This document shows positions 47,203 to 58,687 of a stretch of 64,000 nt of DNA, in pieces; within the stretch, counting starts at the first letter, position 1, and every line of letters begins with the position of its first letter. Origin of the DNA: Ascidia mentula (Eukaryota; Chordata; Ascidiacea; Phlebobranchia; Ascidiidae); contig OX387204.1 in NCBI GenBank assembly GCA_947561715.1, positions 12,653,001-12,717,000 of the forward strand, read 5' to 3'. The notes below the pieces were generated by a model, which was given only the letters and a program-made list of their open reading frames with translations, did no database searches and was not told where the DNA came from. The translations under genes were made by a program, and so were the position numbers.

Positions 47203-49928
47203 CTATGATCCCAAAATAATGTATACGTTTGTTTGAGTTGCTTGCAAATCACCTGTGACTGGGCAAAACGTTGCAGTCGGAGGTTCAAAAGTGGTCGTTA
47301 TCGGTGGCTCGACAGTGGAAGAATACGGTGTGGTCGTAGTCATAGTTGGAGTGGAAAACATTGTGGTAGTGCTGGCTAAGAGACCATCTGTAAAGTAAAA
47401 GTATTTGAAATACTTGTGTCACGTTCGCATCACTCAGTAACGCTTACCTGTGGTAAAAGTAAAGTTAGTTGATGTGCTTGTTGAGAATGTGGGTTTGACC
47501 ATGATGGTATAAACAGAGGTTGGGTTAAGATTAGCAAAAGCTGCTTCTCTGTTGTGAAGTCTGCTGTACTTTGTAATTACACTTGTTCCTTCCATCAACG
47601 TCACGTCATAATAAAATACTTCATAAGCTGGAACCAATCTTTCCCACTTGACGATGACGAAAGAAATTCCAACATTTTGTGGAATAATTGTGACATCACT
47701 GTTTCTTGTGTGTGGTTAATTTTTAGACCAGAGTTCGTTGTTTAAATCTCACTTTTAATCAACAACTCACCATAACACTCGTTATCGTCATAACAGTAAC
47801 AACTTAATCCGTAATAATTTTTACTGCAGATACCACGGGTTCCGCAAATTGAATATGTAGTTGAATCACATTTTCCTGCAAATTTTGTCGTGTTTAGTGG
47901 GACTTGTTGGGTTATTGTAACTTACCATAAACTTAACTTACCCACACAAAAGATTCCATCGCCAAAGTATCCCAACTTACAAGAACATGTGAAACTGCCC
48001 ATTGTGTTCGTACATACCGCCTCATTGTGGCAGTTGTGCAAACCGTAAAAACATTCATCAATATCTGTAATAAAGTTTTACTTATTTGACTAAACATTAA
48101 TTAATGACAAATTTAATTATTATAACCTATACAAGATCCTCCTGAGAGCGCAAAGCCAGCTCCGCAACCATGAGCAGGATTTGGAGTGCTTGGCGACAAA
48201 GTTGGGTCAATCGGCATTTCAGGTTCTGCAATACAGTTGCCAAGAGATAAACTAATTTTAAAGTTTTTGTTTTGAGATGAAAGGGAAAAAATGAGCTACT
48301 TTACCAGTTTGAGCTAAAATGCTCGCAGATGCAGTTCCAAGGTGGTTATAGACAACTACAGTTAGATTATAATTTGTTGATGGCTTCAGAAACGAAAACG
48401 CTGCTTTGTTTGGAATGTGTTGATCATAGGAAACTCCATCACCGGACAGAAATGCACTTCTATATGCAACTTTGTTGCTTGTCCATGAAAAACTTAGGCC
48501 GGTACCAGATTTCCAAGTGGTTGATAAGTTTCCAACAGAAGGTAGTTCAACTAATAAAAAATAGATTGACCTGCAGAAGTTATTTATGATAGCAAATCTC
48601 CGAACCGTAGTGGAAAAAGGTTGGAAATTATGTCGTTACATACTTACCAAAGGTGTCAGACTGAAGGGTGTATGTATCACATTCTTCTCTTGAATAACAT
48701 TCTGTTCCTCCACAATGCCCTACGATTATTTACACGATGGAATATTTTGAAACAAATAACTAGAAATGTTATTTATTCCATAATTAAGGTAAGAAAAAGA
48801 AAAGTCATTTATTCCTTAGCTCGTCATATTAGCAGCAAATTTTGCAATCGAAAGTAACGGTTTTTGATTCACAAACGACATCACTTACGAGTGCATACGT
48901 TTCCATCACCAATATAACAATTGTTGCAAATACAATTGTAACTTCCACGTGTGTTCGTGCATGCTGCGTTCGAATCACATGGATCACCTTCGCACTCGTC
49001 AATATCTGGTACAATATATGATAGTTTGTCAAACCGGTTGTTTTGACACATTTACATGGCCTGTACTTTCAAATTTTATTTATTATCGTGTGAATTCCCA
49101 TATCGTTTGTGAACAGCTGCTTATAGCAAAAATACATTACGCAGAACTGATGCAGTATACTGCTGGGGGCAAAAAGTTTTCTGCACAGTACCAAATTTAA
49201 TATGTTATTTATGCACCAAAAGAAAAGTATAGTTTGCCACTTTATCTTGACGTAAAAAAGTGTTTTATGTCACATCTCGAAACTAATTGAAATTATGAAA
49301 TACAAAATTCGGTCAAATCTAAAGAACGAGGGACTTGCCAATGCAATTGAATCCGTCACTTCTGAATCCAGAACAGCAACTTAGTGGCGGATAGTTTACA
49401 CATTCTGACGTTGTTGAAGACGGTAGGATTGGAATTGCTGATTCGGAAACTGTAAAAGCACGCAAATGTAATCTCAACATCTCATTTTTATCACAAAAAA
49501 CTAAAAGATAAAAAAACTCGGAAGCTTGTCGTAAATAATCGAACTTACTAGTTCTGACTGTGATACTTTGAGTGGATGTGGAAATGAAGTTCCGAGCTGT
49601 AACTGTTATGTTGTACTCGGTATCAGGCTGCAAGTAAAGGAAACCCATCTGCCTCGTTCCAGAATAGTAATATTTTGTCCCGGTGGTTGAAGCATCTGCT
49701 GTGTTTGCGTTGCTGGCATTCCATCCAATAAACAGACTGTTGTGGGTTCGCCACAAAACCTTGATATTGTGAATAACTGGTTCACCTGTGGATAAAAAAG
49801 TTGACCAGTATGAAAAGAAATAATACATTCTGTTTTTGCCAAGTATACGGCATACTTACCACTTGTGAAACAGGTGTAACCGTTCAAACCTTCAGCACAA
49901 CGACCAGGGCAAGAATTATTGCAGTATC
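47203..49928 (-). pseudogene. EGF/FN3 family copy G5 (lacks signal peptide and first EGF)
   Basis: Exons 3-13 align: 49928-49860, 49785-49549, 49449-49339, 49005-48889, 48719-48648, 48550-48305, 48225-48127, 48064-47942, 47875-47772, about 47704-47448, 47387-47203. Exons 1 and 2 are deleted: at about 50120 intron-2 sequence joins directly to 5' flank, compared with G6. Exon 11 is 104 bp instead of 105 (a T missing from the T-run near 47819 on the plus strand), which shifts the frame to a stop. The exon-12 acceptor is altered by a short TG insertion (47709). The last exon lost 5 bp, so the hydrophobic tail is replaced by another frame. Exons 3-6 and adjoining introns are almost identical to G6. 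Confidence 0.85.
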
Positions 49929-52766
49929 CTGAACATCGATGTAAACAGAAAAAATATATTTAACTAAGTAAGGTGCGGGTAGGTGTTTAAATTTTTGATT
50001 TTCGAAGCTAATCAGATCGTGCAAAAATTTATTCAGACTTCCTATTGATTAAATAAAAGGTTCTGGTGACGATGCAATCAAATAAATTAATCACATTTTA
50101 TTCTGGGCTCTGCAATATGTTTGACAAAACCCCTTTTCTTCCATCATCGACATAAAGCACTTTTTCTTTATGATTCACTGGGCTCGTGGAATTTGACAAA
50201 CAACCAGCAGCCTATTCATCCCAGAAAAACATAAATGGGTAACTCCTCGTGGTAAAGCCACAAACCATTTTATTATGAGTATACATTGATCGAAGCCAAA
50301 CAAACTGTGCGATGCGACACGGTATGTACATTCGAAATCCTTAATATGCACTAAAAGGTTCAAATTATATAAATGTACATGTATGTACATATACTTTCAT
50401 TGCTTTTGTAGTGTAAGGGTTGGAATGAGTATACTTTTGTGTTGATCTTTTCAATCTTAACAACAACTCGCAAAATAGATAATAAAGGACAAACACGAAA
50501 TTGGAAATGAGGATTTACGCAAAGTCACTCAAGCATGAAGACCCCGCGCTCCACTTTTACATAACCACCTGGTTCACAAGACAGTTCAAATAATTTGTGC
50601 AAAACATAAACGGGTACAAAATGTTTGTAGTAAAATATTTGTCTCTCATAGACCTTGCTTTTGAAAGTAAATTTCATAAACCACTTAATTGAACGGATGC
50701 CCTTCACGTATGGTACCAAGCTAACGAATCGAGAAGAATCACCTGAAACTTTTTTCAAGACACAAAATAAATGTGTAAATTACTCTTTTTCAGTTTTCAT
50801 GTCGCTTTACAATGCGATTTAATTAAATTTGCTACGTAATGCGCTTCTGAAACAAATTGGTGAGTTTCTTACAAGCGTTTTATTCCAGAATGTTGGAGAT
50901 TTACAACCGTAATCAATCAACCAGACAGTAAACTGAACCAGAGATCGGAAGCCATTAGCATGATAAAATCTACTATAATAAACACAAGAAATAAAATAGG
51001 AATTGATTAAACCATAAAGAATATCGAATCAAGCGCCCCTTAAGAATGCGGTAAAGGTACAAACAAAACCTTCTTCCATTCCTTGAATGCTTACACTTAT
51101 TATAATTGTATCTCACATGATACAATCTAACTAACTACTAACCAGGAAACGTTTACACAACCTTACTTACGTACTTCGATTGAAAAGACAAATAACAGTC
51201 TCCATAGAAATCGTACGTGAATGGTTGTGCAAATCTTGTCTTGTTGTTTTCCATTCCTCCAAAAATTTTCTTGAATGGAAACAGGACAGTTTCGTAACCT
51301 ATTCTGAAATAAATCACTATTTTCTTAACTCTTTTTAAAGAAGATATTGTCCGAATCAATTTAAGCAACATTGTCATGTCATGATAAGACATTGTATGTA
51401 TTTTATTGACCGTTATTAAAAATGTTGTGTCCTTTGAAGCAGTATATATAAGTAGCCCACCTACTTATATAACTTATATAAACCAATTCATTTGATCCCC
51501 ATTATGTAAGTTTCACTTTAAAGGTGCTTTCAAAGTACGGCTAATGTTTTCAATGCATTCTTTGCTAAAGCATTGCAGCCTAAATTAGCTACTTTTTTCC
51601 GACAATTTGGTTCTGGGTAGGTTAAACTCACGCGACCTTCACATTTACGTACTGGAGATCTACCACCGTTAATCACACATCCAGACAATAAACTGAACCA
51701 GCGTTTGGAAACCTTTAGCATGCAAAAAGTCAACTAAGCCTTAACTGAAACAATATAGATGGCACGAAACTTAAGTGGGAAATACTTTGATTTTTTAATT
51801 CACTTGAAAACAAAATTTCCACCACTATACGATTTTAGGAAACTTGCAAAACCAACAGTACACCAAATAGTCTAAAATGTGTTTTGTTTACATGAGCTTG
51901 CGTCACATGGGGCCATATTAGAAGTTGCATGGCTTGCTGAACTAAACAAGTAAAGAAAATATTTGTTTCTTAAAATGAGAAAAGCCCGTTTATCAAAAGC
52001 AGACTACGAAACAGAAATATGAAAACAAAGCTAGACATTATTTTGCAAATTCCATTGACCTAAATTACAGTCGTTGAAATGTTTCGATCCCCAAAATGCG
52101 AAAACATTTGACACATCATAAGAAGGTATTTTTTACTAACACGTATTTTTATTAATACTGCCAACCGTGTATCAACGAACACGAAATTCAACTGGAAACT
52201 TTCTGCCAATCAGGTCAAGAATTTAGACCCAGTTGCCCATTACTGACGCTTATTACTTTGCAACAGTCGTATGGGGTTGTTTCGAAACTGTTTTCTGAGT
52301 ACTGTTTGTTAAGAAATTGATTTTATCTATGTTTTAACTTTAAAAAGTCACAACCAAATGTATTACCTGAATCGTAATGTGCACATAAACCAAAATTGGT
52401 AAATAAACAACGTGTAAAAATTTTGCTTGTCAATTTGAATGGTTTATGACCTGTTTATGGACAGATAATTTCTTCTCATACAAGCTGGTCATGCAAACTG
52501 AAGCAAGTCATTTAAATTTAAACAACCGCATTGCCGTCTGAAAAACTGTTGGAAAATTAGCAGCAATTTTAAAACCGATTGACCGCTTTTTTCATTTCAA
52601 CTTTATTACAAAATCTTGCACATGCTTTGATTATTTTGTTTCTTTAATTGTTGTTTTTGACACACATTACCATCAGCTTTCTTTTGACTGTACAACATGA
52701 TAAGGAATATGTTAATTTTGGGATATGTGTTCTGGTAGCGTTGCAAATTCCTTTTCGAACAATTTT
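49929..52766. other. Spacer between G5 and G6
   Basis: Left part is the shortened 5' flank of G5, with FELSCEPGGYVKVERGVFMLE-type sequence at 50525-50640 in an open frame of 77 codons. A partial kinase-loop relic lies at 51620-51670. 50990-51490 has no counterpart seen elsewhere in the window and contains short duplicated phrases (ACTTATATAA at about 51460-51480). 52090-52560 is the uninterrupted version of the sequence that carries the LINE at 28299-29977. No gene supported. Confidence 0.5.
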
Positions 52767-55700
52767 TTATGTCACAAATGCAAGTGCCCTAAATATAATT
52801 TGCAAAAAGGCACTAATAATGGAGACAAGGAAAGTAAAAACGTTGCAGTTGGAAGGAGGTTCAGAAGTGGTCGTCATTGCTGACTCGACAGTGGAATAAA
52901 TCGGTGTGGTCGAAGTCGTAGCTGGAGTGGAAAACATTGTGGTAGTGCTGGCTAAGAGATCTTCTGCAAAGTAAAGGTATTTGAAACACTTGTGTCACGT
53001 TCGCATCACTCAGTAACGCCTACCTGTGGTAAAAGTGAAGTTAGTTGATGTGCTTGTTGAGAACGTGGGTTTGACCATGATGGTATAAACAGAGGTTGGG
53101 TTAAGATTAGCAAACGCTGCTTCTCTGTTGTGAAGTCTGCTGTACTTTGTAATTACACTTGTTCCTTCAATCAACGTCACGTCATAAAAAAACATTACAT
53201 AAGCTGGAACCAATCTTTCCCACTTGACGATGACGAAATGAAGTCCAAAATTTTGTGGAGTAATTGTGACATCACTGTTTCCTGTGGTTATTTGTTTAGA
53301 CCTGAGTTCGTTGTTTAAATCTCACTTTTCATCAACAACTTACCATAACACTCGTTATCGTCATAACAGTAACAACTGGTTCCATAATAATTTATATCGC
53401 AGATACCGCGTGTTCCACAAACTGAATAAGATGTTGAATCACATTTTCCTACAAATTTTTTATTGTTTAGTGGGACTTGATTTTTATGATTTTTAGGTTA
53501 TTGTAACATACCCACGCAATTAACTCCATTGCCAAAGTATCCCAACTTACAAGAACACGTGAAACTGCCCATTGTGTTCGTACATACCGCCTCATTGTGA
53601 CAGTTGTGCAAACCGTTAGAACATTCATCAATATCTGTAAAAAAAATTTACTTATTTGTCTAAGTATTAATTAATGACAAATTTTATTATTATAACCTAT
53701 ACAAGCTCCTCCTGAGAGCGTAAATCCAGCTCCACAACCATGAGCAGGATTCGGTGTACTTGGCGACAAAGTTGGGTTAGTAGGCATTTGAAGTTCTGCA
53801 ATACAGTTACCAAGACAAAAACTAAATGTTTCGACATGAAAGGAAAAAAACGAGTTATTTTACCTGTTTGAGCGAAAATGCTCGCAGATGCGGTTCCAAG
53901 GTGGTTATAGACAACTACAGTTAGATTATAAGTTGTTGATGGCTTCAGAAACGAAAACGCTGCTTTTCTTGGAATGTGTTGATCATAGGAAACTCCATCA
54001 CCGGACAAAAATGCACTTCTATATTCAACTTTGTTGCTTGTCCATGAAAAACTGAGACCGGTACCAGATTTCCAAGTTATTGATAAGTTTCCAACAGAAG
54101 GTGGTTCAACTAATAACAATTAGAATGAACTGCAGAAGTTATATATGAGAGCCAGTCTGTGAAAATGCTAACTTCGATCCGTAGTGGAAAAAGGTTGAAA
54201 AGTCTATCGTTACACACTTACCAAAGGAGTCAGACGAAAGGGAATATGTATGACATGCCCCTCTTGAATAACATTCTGTCCCTCCACAATGTTCTATGAA
54301 TATTTACCCAAAAAACACATTTTGAAACAAATAACTAGAAATGTCATTTATTCCATAATTAAGTTAAAAAAGTCATTTATTCCTTAGCTCGTCATATTAG
54401 CAGCAATTTTTGCAATCGAAAGTAACGGTTTTTGATTCACAAACGACATCACTTACGAGTGCATACGTTTTCATCCCCAATATAACAATTGTTGCAAATA
54501 CAATTGTAACTTCCACGTGTGTTCGTGCATGCTGCGTTCGAATCACATGGATCACCTTCGCACTCGTCAATATCTGGTACAATATATGATAGTTTGTCAA
54601 ACCGGTTGTTTTGACACATTAACATGGCCTGTACTTTCAAATTTTATTTATTATCGTGTGAATTCCCATATCGTTTGTGAACAGCTGCTTATAGCAAAAA
54701 TACATTACGCAGAACTGATGCAGTATACTGCTGGGGGCAAAAAGTTTTCTGCACAGTACCAAATTTAATATGTTATTTATGCACAAAAAGAAAAGTATAG
54801 TTTGCCACTTTATCTTGACGTAAAAAAGTGTTTTATGTCACATCTCGGAACTAATTGAAATTATGAAATACAAAATTCGGTCAAATCTAAAGAACGAGGG
54901 ACTTGCCAATGCAATTGAATCCGTCACTTCTGAATCCAGAACAGCAACTTAGTGGCGGATAGTTTACACATTCTGACGTTGTTGAAGACGGTAGGATTGG
55001 AATTGCTGATTCGGAAACTGTAAAAGCACGCAAATGTAATCTCAACATCTCATTTTTATCACAAAAAACTAAAAGATAAAAAAACTCGGAAGCTTGTCGT
55101 AAATAATCGAACTTACGAGTTCTGACTGTGATAATTTGAGTGGATGTGGAAATGAAGTTCCGAGCTGTAACTGTTATGTTGTACTCGGTATCAGGCTGCA
55201 AGTAAAGGAAACCCATCTGCCTCGTTCCAGAATAGTAATATTTTGTCCCGGTGGTTGAAGCATCTGCTGTGTTTGCGTTGCTGGCATTCCATCCAATAAA
55301 CAGACTGTTGTGTGTTCGCCACAAAACCTTGATATTGTGAATAACTGGTTCACCTGTGGATAAAAAAGTTGACCAGTATGAAAATAAATTATACTTTCTG
55401 TTTTTGCCAAGTTACTTTTTACAGAACAGCAGCATGGTATACTTACCACTTGCAAAACAGGTGTAACCGTTCAAACCTTCAGCACAACGACCAGGGCAAG
55501 AATTATTGCAGTATCCTGAACATCGATGTAAACAGAAAAAATATATTTAACTAAGTAAGGTGCGGGTATATGTTTAAATTTTTGATTTTCGAAGCTAATC
55601 AGATCGTGCAAAAAATTATTCAGACTTCCTTTTGATTAAATAAAAGGTTCTGGTGACGATGCAATCAAATAAATTAATCACATTTTATTCTGGGCTCTGC

Positions 55701-56119
55701 AATATGTTTTCATGCTATATTTTGTCGGTTAATATTGTTGCAAATCTCTAAAACAAGGAAAAGCAATTGGATTGAACAACTATTTCAACTAAAAGCACAA
55801 ACCTTTGCAGTCGAAACCGTCACCTACAAACCAGTCTTTGCACTTACAAGTGTATCCCCCACTTGTGTTTATGCAATTTGACTCAACGTGACATGCGTGA
55901 GTCCCAAGAGCGCATTCATCAACACCTAAAAAAAAAGTTTTCCGAAAAATAACTAGTTTAAACTAACAGACTCACTATTTTACCTAAAAATTTAGCATAT
56001 TATACTTATTGTAAGTTAGTATTCAAAATATTCCAAATGTAACATGAATATTTGTACCCACCTTGACATTGGACGCATGTTACAACAACAAACACGAACA
56101 CCAGATAGTGCAACATCAT
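52767..56119 (-). CDS. EGF/FN3/mucin-like putative GPI-anchored protein G6 (13 exons, 604 aa)
   Basis: Exons: 56119-56062, 55925-55803, 55515-55447, 55353-55117, 55017-54907, 54573-54457, 54293-54222, 54109-53864, 53795-53697, 53634-53512, 53448-53344, 53281-53024, 52963-52767. They total 1815 nt, all open and phase 1. Same domain order as G3. Signal peptide [18 protein letters not shown]. The second cbEGF reads [16 protein letters not shown]. The stalk is the shortest in the array, with no tandem 36-bp repeats (TTSTTPIYSTVESAMTTT). The tail VFTFLVSIISAFLQIIFRAL ends at AFVT, consistent with a GPI signal. Intron 5 keeps the GC donor; introns 7, 10 and 12 have GTAAGT, GTATGT and GTAGGC. Exons 3-6 and introns are nearly identical to G5. 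Apparently functional. Confidence 0.85.
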
Positions 56120-56450
56120 GTTGGCAGAATTTTCAGACACTGAACCCAGCCTGCGTGACAAAACCCCTTTTCTTCCACCATCGACATAAAGCACTTTTTC
56201 TTTACGATTCACTGGGCTCGTGGAACTTGACAAACAACCAGCAGCCTATTCATCCCAGAAAAACATTAATGGGTATCTCCTCGTGGTAAAGCCACAAACC
56301 ATTTTATTATGAGTATACATTGATCGAAGCCAAACAAACTGTGCGATGCGACACGGTATGTAGGGCCTACATTCGAAATCCTTAATATGCACTAAAAGGT
56401 TCAAATTATATAAATGTCATGTATGTACATATACTTTCATTGCTTGGTAG

Positions 56451-57180
56451 TGTAAGGGTTGGAATGAGTAAACTTTTGTGTTGATCTTTTCAATCTTAAC
56501 AACAACTCTCAAAATAGATAATAAACGACAAACATGAAATTGTAAATGAGGATTTACGCAAAGTCACTCAAGCATGAAGACACCTCGCTCAACTTTTCCG
56601 TAACCACCAGGTTTACAAGACAGTTCAAATAATTTGTGGAAAACATAAACGGGTACAAAATGTTTGTAGTAAAATATTTGGCTCTCGTAAACCTTGGTTT
56701 TGAAAGTAAATTTCATAAACTACTTAATTGAACGGATGCCCTTTACATATGGTACCAAGCGAACGAATCAAGAAGAATCACCTGAAACTTTCTTCAAGAC
56801 ACAAAATAAATTTAGTGTAAGGGTTGGAATGAGTAAACTTTTGTGTTGATCTTTTCAATCTTAACAACAACTCTCAAAATAGATAATAAACGACAAACAT
56901 GAAATTGTAAATATGGATTTACGCAAAGTCACTCAAGCATGAAGACACCTCGCTCAACTTTTCCGTAACCACCAGGTTTACAAGACAGTTCAAATAATTT
57001 GTGGAAAACATAAACGGGTACAAAATGTTTGTAGTAAAATATTTGGCTCTCGTAAACCTTGGTTTTGAAAGTAAAGTTCATAAACTACTTAATTGAACGG
57101 ATGCCCTTCACATATGGTACCAAGCGAACGAATCAAGAAGAATCACCTGAAACTTTCTTCAAGACACAAAATAAATTTAA
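56451..57180. repeat. 365-bp direct tandem duplication
   Basis: 56451-56815 and 56816-57180 are nearly identical. I see about four differences, such as GAGGATTTACG versus ATGGATTTACG. The unit covers the spacer tract that on the minus strand reads FELSCKPGGYGKVER. Confidence 0.9.
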
Positions 57181-57186
57181 TAAATT

Positions 57187-57217
57187 AATGTATATATATA
57201 TGCATATATATATATAA
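57187..57217. repeat. TA-rich microsatellite
   Basis: Alternating TA runs (TATATATATATGCATATATA) directly after the 365-bp duplication. Confidence 0.85.
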
Positions 57218-57526
57218 ATTACTCTTTTTCAGTTTTTATGTCGATTTACAATGCAAATTAATTATGAATTTGCTACGTAATGCGCTTCTGAAACAAATTG
57301 GTGAGTTTCTTACAAGCGTTTATTCCAGAATGTTGCATTATCATTGTGATACCATGCAAAGACAAGGAAGCCATCCTCTTATTGGAACTGCTTGTTAAGG
57401 GGAGTAGCTCCAGTTTCATTGTTTATCCCTGAAGGCTTATGAGATAGCATGAATTTGTATACAAAGGTGGTGATACAACAGTTCATTAGTAGTGTAGCTC
57501 AATATTGCAACCAATCTCATCCGTTA

Positions 57527-57647
57527 CTTGTTTTTCTAATCTCGGTTTCGTAATTAGTCACGAGGAAGCGCTTGATTGCAACTTTTGTTTGCTTAAAGTT
57601 TCCCAACTTAACACAAGGAAACGCGACCTTCACATTTACGTACTGGA
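57527..57647 (-). pseudogene. Relic of the kinase ATP-loop exon (best-preserved copy)
   Basis: The minus strand reads QYVNVKVAFPCVKLGNFKQ, then TKVAIKRFLVT, matching K2 GNIGRGAFARVRSGYFQ / TKVAIKCFPMT at about half of positions. The lysine is kept, the loop glycines are lost, and TGA stands where the donor was. No exon b of the kinase follows downstream. Confidence 0.62.
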
Positions 57648-58687
57648 CATCTACCACCGTAATCAGACTGAACCAGAGGTCGGAAGCCAATAGCATGCAA
57701 AAAGCAAACTACAAACTTCAGGCTTAACTAAAACGAACTATAGATGCCACGAAAGTTAAGTTGGTGGGGATTACTTTAATTATTTTATTCACTCCAAAAC
57801 AAAATTTCCACCACTGTACGATTTTAGTAAATATACAAAACCTACAGTACACCAAATGGTCTAAAATGTGTTTTGTTTACAATGAGCTTAACATCACATG
57901 GGGGCATATTAGAAGTTGCATGGCGTGCTGAACTATACGAGTAAAAAAAATCTTTGTCTCTTAAAATGAGAAAAGCCCGTTTTCCGACAGCAGACTACGA
58001 AACAGAAATATGAAAACAAAGTTAGACATTTTTTTGCAAATTCCGTAACCTCCCTCACCAGAAAACCGTTGAATCCGAATAAACAGTTTATTATCAGGCT
58101 GTGGCAATAAATCCCAAGCGGGCGAATATAGCTTGTAGAGTCTCAGTAATCATAGCAGTGTCTTGTCACCGAATAGAAGATCAAAGATAAAACGATGATT
58201 ACAAATAGAGTGGAATCGAGCCAAATGCAAAGAGCCCAATTAACAGACGTACATGAATATTTGTACTTGGGCAATCGGTAATTTATTGGTTGGTTTAGTC
58301 ACGTGCCGGTATACATCACTTGGGTAAATATAATACAAGAACAAAGGTGTGGTGTGACATATGCATAGGAGAACATTTTATGTGGTAAACAGGATGTTGA
58401 ATGAATCACTTTACTCGAGAATATTCGATGGATAAATCATTTGGGTCACATTATGCGGTTATGTTTACACTTGGGTCGGAAGTTGCAAAATATTCAATCC
58501 ATCTGGTAACGGGGCTTGCAAATGCTTGTGCGACACTGCAATCAAAATGAATTATGCAACACTTGCGCAATGCTGCACACAAACCATTACGCAATATAAG
58601 TACTGGTTTCTCTGACGTATGTTACAACCCAAATTACAGTCGTTGAACTGTTTCGAAACCAAAATACGAAAAAACATTTGCCACATT

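Larger units (their letters stand above)
56120..58687. other. Spacer between G6 and G7
   Basis: 5' flank of G6 (56120-56450), a 365-bp tandem duplication (56451-57180), a TA microsatellite (57187-57217), a kinase-loop relic (57527-57647) and the 3' flank of G7 with the GTGTGGTGTGACATA marker at about 58350. No complete gene. Confidence 0.55.

Noticed and set aside
49606..49887. Alternative frame through the FN3-1 exon ([16 protein letters not shown] type), also seen in G1, G2, G4, G6 and G7
   Set aside because: An off-frame reading of exon 4. The FN3 frame fits splice phases and keeps conserved FN3 residues ([25 protein letters not shown]).
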